Below, in pieces: positions 5,329 to 11,674 of a stretch of DNA of 13,071 bases. Every line of letters starts with the position of its first letter. Position 1 is the stretch's first letter. The notes under the pieces were generated by a model. That model had not been told where the DNA came from and searched no databases. It saw only the letters and a list, made by a program, of their open reading frames with translations. Both the position numbers and the translations under genes were made by a program. The DNA comes from JAHBVH01 sp034437715 (lineage in GTDB: Bacteria; Chloroflexota; Anaerolineae; Caldilineales; Caldilineaceae), in the NCBI GenBank assembly GCA_034437715.1, contig DAOTTR010000427.1, forward strand, positions 1-13,071. The letters run 5' to 3'.

Positions 5329-7206
5329 ATGACCTCTCAACAATCACCGCTGGTTGACCATACGGTGTATGTCAGCAAGTCGCGTCGGCAGCGCTGGGGC
5401 AAAGCACTTTTTATCGCCTTAACCCTGTGCAGTGCCTTTGTGCTGGTGCTGGCCGGTTGGTCCACACTCAGTGCGCATAATTCGCTTCAAGCAACACCAA
5501 CTGCGAGCTCCGTGTCAACATTGCCGCCGGTCAATGTGCTGGTGAACGATGTGGCCGCTGGGGATGTGGACCAGGATAGCGCGGTTTTGTGGGCGCGCAG
5601 TGTTTTGCCTTCGATTGTCACCTTTACCTATGGTGTGAACCTCACTACGACCGTGACGTTGACGCGCGAAGTCATTGATACTGCGATTCCTGTAACGGTC
5701 AGCTTGAGTGGTCTGCTGTCCAATACCCAATATCTCTATCACGTCTTTAGCCCTAATACCATCGGGCTGACGGGCACCTTCCGTACGGCGGCTGGCTTGG
5801 GCGCGCAAACGGGTTTGCGCTTTGGTGCCGGCGGCGATTGGCGGGGCGACTTGCTGCCCTATGTCGCTGTGCGCAATGCCTTTACGCGTGAACTCGATTT
5901 CTTTGTCGCCCTGGGCAACACGATCTTTGCCGATATTCCTTCGCCCGCAGTTCCTGTAACGCAAGCCACCACCTTGAGCGAATATCGCGCCAAGCACAAT
6001 GAAGTCTATTTGGACAAACTGACGCTGAACACCCTGGGCGATTTGCGGCGCAGCACGGCCCTCTTTGCCACGATCAACGATCACGAGGTGATCAATGATT
6101 TTGCCGGTGGGATCAATGCCAGCCTGGATGCACGCTTCGCCATGACCAGCGGCTTGGTCAATGACGCGCCGCTCTATGAAGCGGGTCTGCAAGCGTTCCA
6201 CGACTATAATCCCCTGCAAGCTGAGTTTTATGGCACGGTGGGGGGCGACGGGCGCATGGACAATGAACGCAAGCTTTATCGCTATCGCACCTTTGGCAGT
6301 GACGCGGCGCTCTTTGTGTTGGATACCCGTTCGTTCCGCGATGCGCCCATTCCACCACTTGCCCCATCTCAATATGCCAATCCGTTTGCCGTCGGCGCTT
6401 TCATTTCTCAGACTTTTACGGTGGGTCGCACCTTTTTGGGTGTGCAACAACTGCAGGATCTCAAAACCGATCTGCTGGATGCGCAGACAAAGGGTATCAC
6501 CTGGAAATTTGTGGCGTTGCCCACCCCGATCCAAAATCTGGGGCCGCTAGATGCACAGGATCGTTATGAAGGCTATGCGGTCGAGCGTGCCGATCTGCTC
6601 AAGTATATTGTGGACAATGACATTGAGAATGTCGTCTTTGTAGCGGCGGACATTCATGGCACGGTGGTGAATAATCTCACCTATCAAAACAGTGCTGGGG
6701 GTGCGCAACAAAGCACCGGTGCCTTTGAGATCACGACGGGTGCGGTGGCCTTTGATGCCCCATTTGGGCCAACCACGGCCGCGCTGGCCGTACAGGCTGG
6801 TCTCATCCCGACCGCAACGCAGCAACTCTATGCAACGCTCCCCATCTCGAATGATTTGGATAGCGTTGTCAATGACAAAGATGACTTGCTCAAATCTTTC
6901 TCGAACCAAGTGTTGACCACGTTGGGCTATGATCCGGTTGGGTTGGACAATTCACCCATCCAAGCAACCTTACTGCAAGGTGATTATATGGCTGTCCACA
7001 CCTATGGCTGGACAGAGTTTGAGATTGCCGAAAATACGCAAACGCTCACGGTCACCACCTATGGCACCGATGCCTATACCGCGGCCCAATTGACGAATAA
7101 CCCGATCAGCATTACGAGTCTCACACCACAGATTGTGAGCCAATTCCGCGTGATACCCGTCTATGCTATCGCAAGTGAGATCTATTTGCCCATTGTGAAT
7201 CGGTAA
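5329..7206 (+). CDS. PhoD-like alkaline phosphatase/phosphodiesterase, exported
   Basis: The protein has 625 residues. A basic N-terminus and one hydrophobic helix (about 25-46) indicate export or membrane anchoring. A Thr/Ser-rich linker and a fibronectin-like PhoD N-terminal domain (about 68-157) follow, then the PhoD metallophosphatase domain (about 160-545). Visible motifs are GAGGDWRGD (166-174), NDHEVIND (250-257, the WDDHE-type motif), VLDTRSFRD, LKTDLLDAQTKGITWKFV and ADIHGT (440-445). Relatives hydrolyse phosphate esters and use bound metal ions. In the strand-end motif usually written LGD, this protein has LGN (195-197), so a likely metal-ligand Asp is Asn. The C-terminus ends EIYLPIVNR, a short tail I associate with exported Chloroflexota proteins. 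The gene stands alone, with aroC divergent. The family is clear; activity is less certain because of the Asp change. Confidence 0.88.
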   Translation: MTSQQSPLVDHTVYVSKSRRQRWGKALFIALTLCSAFVLVLAGWSTLSAHNSLQATPTASSVSTLPPVNVLVNDVAAGDVDQDSAVLWARSVLPSIVTFTYGVNLTTTVTLTREVIDTAIPVTVSLSGLLSNTQYLYHVFSPNTIGLTGTFRTAAGLGAQTGLRFGAGGDWRGDLLPYVAVRNAFTRELDFFVALGNTIFADIPSPAVPVTQATTLSEYRAKHNEVYLDKLTLNTLGDLRRSTALFATINDHEVINDFAGGINASLDARFAMTSGLVNDAPLYEAGLQAFHDYNPLQAEFYGTVGGDGRMDNERKLYRYRTFGSDAALFVLDTRSFRDAPIPPLAPSQYANPFAVGAFISQTFTVGRTFLGVQQLQDLKTDLLDAQTKGITWKFVALPTPIQNLGPLDAQDRYEGYAVERADLLKYIVDNDIENVVFVAADIHGTVVNNLTYQNSAGGAQQSTGAFEITTGAVAFDAPFGPTTAALAVQAGLIPTATQQLYATLPISNDLDSVVNDKDDLLKSFSNQVLTTLGYDPVGLDNSPIQATLLQGDYMAVHTYGWTEFEIAENTQTLTVTTYGTDAYTAAQLTNNPISITSLTPQIVSQFRVIPVYAIASEIYLPIVNR

Positions 7207-7274
7207 ATTATCGTGGTTCAACCGGAATTCAGGGGGTTGACAGCATCGCGCCTAGGGGGCACCCGAACCGACGC

Positions 7275-7375
7275 CTAGTAGATCCCGGCGTAAATAAGGT
7301 ACCCTATTTTTACCATGATGTACACGAGTAACGTGCCTGATTAACTGCCGTGGTATCTACGCCCAACTGTACTAG
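7275..7375 (-). repeat. 101-bp CTAG-bounded repeat, copy 3 (inverted)
   Basis: This is the exact reverse complement of the copy at 1118-1218, with no base difference over 101 bp, including CTAG at both ends. It lies alone between the phosphatase stop and that gene's probable terminator. The identity suggests recent movement or recent gene conversion. A solo copy shows that the repeat is not just the border of the transposase relic. Confidence 0.88.
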
Positions 7376-7382
7376 TATTCCA

Positions 7383-7400
7383 AACCGGCTTAAGCCGGTT
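7383..7400. repeat. 18-bp perfect palindrome
   Basis: AACCGGCTTAAGCCGGTT equals its own reverse complement. It sits seven bases after copy 3 of the 101-bp repeat and is part of the larger palindromic element around it. Confidence 0.85.
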
Positions 7401-7411
7401 GCTTGTCGCAG

Positions 7412-7431
7412 CCACCGGTTTTAACCGGTGG
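7412..7431. repeat. CCACCGGTT hairpin
   Basis: CCACCGGTT (7412-7420) and AACCGGTGG (7423-7431) pair perfectly around a TT loop. Its ACCGG core resembles the neighbouring palindrome, as if both derive from one intergenic repeat family. Confidence 0.8.
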
Positions 7432-7467
7432 TTGGCGATGTCACCCCCCTGAAATTCCTGGCGAACC

Positions 7468-7504
7468 AAATCCAGCTGCTGAAAAGTGGCTGGATTTTTG
7501 TTTT
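7468..7504 (+). terminator. Rho-independent terminator downstream of the phosphatase gene
   Basis: AAATCCAGC (7468-7476) pairs exactly with GCTGGATTT (7489-7497) around a 12-base loop, and TTGTTTT follows. It is now 260 bases past the phosphatase stop, 101 of which are the inserted repeat. The stem is only moderately GC-rich, so efficiency is uncertain. Confidence 0.65.
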
Positions 7505-7520
7505 CGTGCGGCTATTTTTG

Positions 7521-7529
7521 TGATATACT
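7521..7529 (+). promoter_or_regulatory. Extended -10 promoter for the membrane protein gene
   Basis: TGATATACT is an extended -10 (TGN plus TATACT) just after the terminator. No good -35 is seen at the usual distance. Transcription would begin near 7536, which fits the start codon at 7589 and not the upstream in-frame ATG at 7403. Confidence 0.5.
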
Positions 7530-7588
7530 GTGGTTGCTATATCCAGCAGCACGGTAAAACTTCGCAGCCGAGAAAGACCAGAGGCAAG

Positions 7589-8374
7589 ATGCAGTCAATC
7601 ATCCGCATGATTTTGGGCATTGTGGGCCTTGTGCTCATCGGATTGAGTGTCGGCTTTTTTTTGAAGCTACCGTGGGTAATTTGGACCTGGCCCTGGGAAG
7701 ACAAACCGCTTTCTTACGCTTTTGTCGCGGCCATGCAAGCGGCGATTGCCGCGGCCTGTCTCTGGATCGCCATCACCGGCGAGCTCGGTGCGATTGCGGC
7801 GGGCGCGCTCAATTTGCTGGTGATGATGGGGGGCCTGTCCATCTATTTTGGCCTGCTTGCGCTGGAAACTTCTACCTCTACTTGGCTTATCCTCACCTAT
7901 GCGGTCGTTTGTGCGTTATTTACTGCCTTTAATTTTTTGCTCTTCCGCTGGGCGCACCGTATCCCGATCCGTGATGCCCGACCCATGCCCGCCCTGGTGC
8001 GCATTTCGTATATCATTTTTGTGCTGGCCCTCGCGCTCGTTGGGGTTGCTTTGCTCTTGCCGATGCCTGATATTCTACCTTGGGAGGTCGATAGACCGGT
8101 TTCTGTGGTCTTCGGCTGGATGTTTCTGGGTGATGCCTTTTATTTTCTCTATGCGTTGTTGCAGCCGCGTTGGTATGGGGCCTGTGCGCAGCTTTGGAGT
8201 TTTCTGGCCTATGATCTGGTGTTGCTCGGCCCTTTTCTCTTGCGTCTTCCCACAATTAACGCGCCGTATCGCGATAACCTGATTGTCTACACAATCATTT
8301 TGATCGGTAGTGGCGTGCTAGGGATCTACTATCTGTTGATCAATCGCGCAACGCGCACCATACGTGTTGCGTAA
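7589..8374 (+). CDS. Eight-helix membrane protein of unknown function
   Basis: The 261-residue protein is almost entirely hydrophobic, with about eight predicted membrane helices separated by short loops. Examples are MILGIVGLVLIGLSVGFFL near the N-terminus and NLIVYTIILIGSGVLGIYYLLI near the end. The tail is basic (NRATRTIRVA). I see no catalytic or transport signature and do not recognise a family. GAGG (7581-7584) lies four bases before the ATG, and a promoter-like -10 lies between this ATG and the upstream in-frame ATG at 7403. The upstream extension would run through the terminator and hairpins, so it was rejected. The gene is probably monocistronic, with about 270 bases to the next promoter. 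Confidence 0.72.
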   Translation: MQSIIRMILGIVGLVLIGLSVGFFLKLPWVIWTWPWEDKPLSYAFVAAMQAAIAAACLWIAITGELGAIAAGALNLLVMMGGLSIYFGLLALETSTSTWLILTYAVVCALFTAFNFLLFRWAHRIPIRDARPMPALVRISYIIFVLALALVGVALLLPMPDILPWEVDRPVSVVFGWMFLGDAFYFLYALLQPRWYGACAQLWSFLAYDLVLLGPFLLRLPTINAPYRDNLIVYTIILIGSGVLGIYYLLINRATRTIRVA

Positions 8375-8427
8375 ATGCTGGCTATTGCAGACGCTAGACC
8401 TAAGGCCGATTTAATTTTGTGCATGCG

Positions 8428-8456
8428 CTTGTGCGGTTACAAACCGCACCTACAAG
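8428..8456. repeat. GTGCGGTT/AACCGCAC palindromic repeat
   Basis: GTGCGGTT (8431-8438) and AACCGCAC (8442-8449) pair perfectly around a three-base loop, with CTT/AAG at the outer edges. The motif resembles the short GTGCGGTTT-type palindromes scattered between genes in many Chloroflexota and cyanobacteria; that comparison is from memory. It could help end transcription of the membrane protein gene, but no T-run follows. Confidence 0.6.
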
Positions 8457-8645
8457 AACCATTGCACCTGGTTTTGTTGCCCAAATAACCAATCGGCATA
8501 ATCTCTACTGTCGAACATAACGTAGCCCACAACGTGGCAAAGGTGTCTTTACCAGATGTTAATCCATAATTAATACTCTTCAAGTAGGCTAGATGATGGG
8601 TGTCGCGAATGGAAGCGAGCATACGCGCCTAAAGCTACTTCCTGG
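8457..8645. other. Intergenic stretch without a convincing gene
   Basis: The spacer from 8375 to the ABC promoter contains only the palindrome at 8428-8456 and a 61-codon minus-strand reading frame (8437-8622). That frame overlaps the palindrome and has no recognisable domain or ribosome binding site. I see no RNA gene here. Confidence 0.5.
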
Positions 8646-8674
8646 TTGACGCACCTCTGCGGGTTGGTTATACT
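8646..8674 (+). promoter_or_regulatory. Sigma70-type promoter of the ABC transporter operon
   Basis: TTGACG (8646-8651) and TATACT (8669-8674) are separated by exactly 17 bases, close to consensus. Transcription would start near 8681 and leave a leader of about 140 nt. The leader contains an ACAAC/GTTGT dyad (8714-8727) and two copies of CGGCTGTTGT (8718-8727 and 8776-8785), possible regulatory sites. Confidence 0.65.
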
Positions 8675-8822
8675 ATGCTTATGAGAAAATCCTATTGCGG
8701 CAACCTGCGTCGCACAACGGCTGTTGTCTGATAGCAACTTGCGAGCGATCTATCGTGCTTGTGTCTAGTGTAAAGCGGCTGTTGTTTTCATGCCCTTGCA
8801 GAAAAAGTCGGGACTCTACCTC

Positions 8823-10541
8823 ATGAGCAGCACAATTGCAACAAAATCGGTCAGCTCGCCAGCGCCATCAAGCCAGCCTACCGTTATGGCGCGTTTGTTT
8901 GCTGGTCGTAATGGCCGTCGTCTGCGTGAAGCACTGTTGGCCTACGCCTTTCTCTTTCCAGCGCTGTTGATCATTGGTGCCTTTGGGCTTTTTCCATTGA
9001 TCTTTGCCGCCTATCAAAGTACGCTGCGTGGGCTCAATCAAATTGTGGGCACCTACGATGGCTTAGACAATTATGTGCGGGCTATGGGTGAGCTAACCTA
9101 CGTCATCGCCTTTTGGGTGGCGGCGATCTGTCTCGTATTTGCGATCCGCAATGTCATTGACGCGATCCGCACGAGCCGAGAAAAAGGCCAAAACCCGTGG
9201 CTTTGGTTTGTTCCTGGCTTGCTCATCGGAACCGGTTGTGCGGCTGTCGTTCTCTGGATTTTCCGCCTGCTTCCCCTATTGCTCGATATTCCCAATCAAC
9301 TGCGCGGCCAAAATGCGACGAATAGTCAGTTCCGCGAATTGATTTGGGTTGCCTGGGGTAATGATACAGTGCAACAGGCATTGGGGGTGGCGATTGGTTT
9401 GCTGCTCTTGGGGGCAATCGTCACGACATTGTTGGAACGTAATCCACAATTTCAATTGCGCATTGGCAATTATCTGGCTGCGTTTGTGAATTTTACGATC
9501 TTTCTGATGGGCGCAGCGGGACTCACGTGGCTAACGTGGACCGAAATCAACAAAGCCTATACCGAAGCGCTGGCAGCGGGCGAAGGATTGGATCTGTGGG
9601 CCCAGATTATTACGATTAGCGGCGGTTTCCTGCTTTTGCTCATCGCTTGGTGGCTATGGGAAAGCGCCAGTGAGCGCCACTCCAACCTGAACACCTTCGC
9701 ACGCTTGGGCGCAGCGGCCATGCTGCTCGTCGGTGCGTGGGTGTTGATCGGAGAATTGCCTCGTATTATTGCCCAGGGGGATAAAGATTGGTGGGTCGGT
9801 CTGCAAGCGACGGTTTGGTACTCCTTGGGCACTGTGCCTACGCAACTGTCGATTTCATTGATTTTAGCGATTCTACTCTTCCAGGGCATCCGGGGCAAAG
9901 CCTTCTTTCGCATGGTCTATTTCATCCCTTACATTGCGCCCTTTGTTGGCACCGCGGCTGTCTTTCGCATCATTTTTTCGAATCGACCGACGGCCCTGTT
10001 TAATAGTGCATTGGGGTCGATTGGGATCGATCCGCTACAGTGGCTCAATGAACCCGCCGGCATTTTTCAGCTCATCCTCGGCTCTAGCGTAACCCTGCCC
10101 ACGTGGGCCGCCGGCCCTAGCTTGGCGTTGGTCGTGATTATGGTCTTTGGGGTCTGGAGCTATGTTGGCTTTAACACCGTGGTTTTTCTGGCCGGTTTGG
10201 GCAACATTCCACGGCCACTCTACGAAGCCGCGGCGATTGATGGTGCCGATCGCTGGGCCCAGTTTCGCCATATTACGCTGCCCCTGTTGTCGCCCACCAT
10301 GTATTTTTTGACGCTCTACTCGGTGATCGGCACCTTCAAAGCCTTTAATCATATCTATGTGTTGCGTAATGCCGCGGCGCTTGGTACCACCGATACGGCC
10401 AGTGTGGTCATTTTCCAGGCCTTTAAGCGGGATACGCGCTTTGGCTATGCCTCGGCATTGGCTATTTTGCTCTTGTTAATCATTCTTGTGCTCACCTTTG
10501 CCAATAACCGGATCGCTAGTAAACGAGTTTTCTATGGCTAA
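8823..10541 (+). CDS. Carbohydrate ABC transporter permease, MalF type, with long membrane extension
   Basis: This is one half of the membrane channel of a sugar importer of the CUT1 (MalFGK-like) class. The first helix (about 38-65, AYAFLFPALLIIGAFGLFPL) is typical. Residues about 90-320 then hold six additional hydrophobic segments instead of a short loop. The permease core is at about 325-565. It carries the ATPase-docking EAA loop EAAAIDGADRWAQFRHITLP from residue 468, ending in the usual LPLL. At 572 residues it is nearly twice the usual 300 for such permeases, and most of the excess is membrane-embedded. The start is uncertain. ATG 8823 (MSSTIATKS) was preferred to ATG 8790, and neither has a strong binding site. 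The next permease gene overlaps its end by eight bases. The sugar cannot be told from sequence. Confidence 0.88.
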   Translation: MSSTIATKSVSSPAPSSQPTVMARLFAGRNGRRLREALLAYAFLFPALLIIGAFGLFPLIFAAYQSTLRGLNQIVGTYDGLDNYVRAMGELTYVIAFWVAAICLVFAIRNVIDAIRTSREKGQNPWLWFVPGLLIGTGCAAVVLWIFRLLPLLLDIPNQLRGQNATNSQFRELIWVAWGNDTVQQALGVAIGLLLLGAIVTTLLERNPQFQLRIGNYLAAFVNFTIFLMGAAGLTWLTWTEINKAYTEALAAGEGLDLWAQIITISGGFLLLLIAWWLWESASERHSNLNTFARLGAAAMLLVGAWVLIGELPRIIAQGDKDWWVGLQATVWYSLGTVPTQLSISLILAILLFQGIRGKAFFRMVYFIPYIAPFVGTAAVFRIIFSNRPTALFNSALGSIGIDPLQWLNEPAGIFQLILGSSVTLPTWAAGPSLALVVIMVFGVWSYVGFNTVVFLAGLGNIPRPLYEAAAIDGADRWAQFRHITLPLLSPTMYFLTLYSVIGTFKAFNHIYVLRNAAALGTTDTASVVIFQAFKRDTRFGYASALAILLLLIILVLTFANNRIASKRVFYG

Positions 10542-11409
10542 TCTCACAACTGTTTCACCCCAGCCTGCGCCCGGTCGTAGCTTTGATAGCGGCACCTTCT
10601 TGATCTACCTTGTGTTGGTATTTGGTGCTTTTATCGCGCTGGTGCCCTTTCTCTATACGGTGAGTGTTTCGCTGATGAATCTCACCGAGGCCACAGGAGG
10701 GCGCTTTCTGCCCGGTACGCCGCAATGGGGCAATTATCTCCAGGCCTGGAATGACGCCAAGTTCTCGCTCTATTTCATGAACAGCGTGAAGCTCACCGCG
10801 ATCACTGTTGTCGGCGAATTGGTTTTCTGCACGTTGGCTGCCTACACCTTTGCGCGCATGGAATTCCCTGGCAAGGGCTTTCTCTTTGCCTTGTTGCTCT
10901 CTACGCTAATGTTGCCGGAAGCGATCACCTGGGTGCCCAACTTTATCACGGTTTCCTGGCTGGGGCGCATCAGTCCGATTCCGTGGATCAACAACTGGCC
11001 GGCGCTGACCATTCCCTTTATGGCGAGTGCCTTTGGCATTTTTTTGTTGCGCCAATTCTTTCAACAGGTACCCAACGAGTTATGGGACTCGGCGCAGATC
11101 GACGGTGCTGGGCACTTGCGCTATCTCTGGGCGATCATTGTGCCACTTTCGCGCGCGCCGATTATGACCCTGGCGCTCTTCGGCTTTATCGGCTCGTGGA
11201 ATTCGCTGGCCTGGCCGATCTTGGTGACGACGACTCCCGAATGGCGACCGATTTCTTATGGCCTCTTGGCTTTTTTGGACGAAGCTGGCTCCTTTTTTCA
11301 GCTGCAAATGGCCGGCTCGATGATTACGATTGCGCCGATCTTGCTGGTCTATTTTTTTACGCAAAGAACCTTTATCGAAGGCATTGCCACATCCGGGTTG
11401 AAGGGATAG
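10534..11409 (+). CDS. Carbohydrate ABC transporter permease, MalG type
   Basis: This second permease subunit of the importer has 291 residues, normal for the family, and six membrane helices. The first is LIYLVLVFGAFIALVPFLYTV. The EAA loop is DSAQIDGAGHLRYLWAIIVP (from residue 185), which docks to the ATPase. The C-terminus EGIATSGLKG is characteristic of MalG-like proteins. The start ATG lies inside the last codons of the upstream permease gene (8-nt overlap), so translation is probably coupled. An upstream in-frame ATG at 10486 would give 16 more residues but a longer overlap and was not chosen. The second half of the channel is thus encoded directly after the first. No ATPase gene follows in the window. 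Confidence 0.92.
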   Translation: MANLTTVSPQPAPGRSFDSGTFLIYLVLVFGAFIALVPFLYTVSVSLMNLTEATGGRFLPGTPQWGNYLQAWNDAKFSLYFMNSVKLTAITVVGELVFCTLAAYTFARMEFPGKGFLFALLLSTLMLPEAITWVPNFITVSWLGRISPIPWINNWPALTIPFMASAFGIFLLRQFFQQVPNELWDSAQIDGAGHLRYLWAIIVPLSRAPIMTLALFGFIGSWNSLAWPILVTTTPEWRPISYGLLAFLDEAGSFFQLQMAGSMITIAPILLVYFFTQRTFIEGIATSGLKG

Positions 11410-11435
11410 AGCTTGAAGACACTTGTTTAGCGCTT

Positions 11436-11493
11436 GTCACGAATTGCGCGAATTGCCTCAGGGAAAATTCGATTCATTCGGCTAATTCGTGAC
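11436..11493. repeat. AATTCG-rich inverted repeat after the permease genes
   Basis: GTCACGAATT (11436-11445) is the exact complement of AATTCGTGAC (11484-11493). Nested inside are CGAATT (11449-11454) and AATTCG (11466-11471). Iterated AATTCGTG-type repeats of this kind are found between genes in several bacterial phyla, by my recollection. It may slow or end transcription between the permeases and the binding-protein gene. Confidence 0.65.
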
Positions 11494-11590
11494 GAAACCT
11501 TCTTTCTAGCTGAACAATTACGCTGGAGGATTGTTGCGTCCCAAGTGCGATGGGCTCATCCTATCGCCACCACAGCGTTAACGAAGCACA

Positions 11591-11636
11591 CGTATTCATA
11601 CGGTGTTGCGTTTATAAATTCGTATGCATTTACGAA
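11591..11636 (+). promoter_or_regulatory. Possible operator/promoter region of the binding-protein gene
   Basis: Two small dyads, CGTAT-TC-ATACG (11591-11602) and TTCGTA-N6-TACGAA (11619-11636), flank TATAAA (11613-11618), a possible -10. The repeated CGTAT half-sites on both sides suggest a regulator could bind here and act on a separate promoter for the binding protein. No good -35 is seen. Function is inferred. Confidence 0.35.
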
Positions 11637-11674
11637 AGTTTTCAAACATGTTGCATTACAACAAGGAGAATCGT

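Larger units (their letters stand above)
7224..7458. repeat. Palindromic intergenic element interrupted by the CTAG repeat
   Basis: The arms are TTCAGGGGGTTGACA (7228-7242) and the reverse complement of 7440-7454, 14 of 15 bases matching. Matching extends outward through GGAATT and inward through TCGC with small indels. Between the arms lie two perfect palindromic hairpins (7383-7400 and 7412-7431) and the inverted 101-bp repeat (7275-7375). Without the 101-bp copy the element would be about 135 bp. This suggests an older palindromic repeat that was later hit by the CTAG element. Confidence 0.6.

Noticed and set aside
7403..7588. A longer N-terminus for the eight-helix membrane protein, starting at 7403.
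   Set aside because: The extension runs through a hairpin, a terminator and an extended -10, and is rich in Pro and Cys, unlike a membrane protein start. ATG 7589 has an upstream GAGG.
8437..8622. A 61-codon minus-strand reading frame between the membrane protein and the ABC operon.
   Set aside because: It overlaps a palindromic repeat, lacks a ribosome binding site and shows no domain. It could be a gene remnant but cannot be supported.
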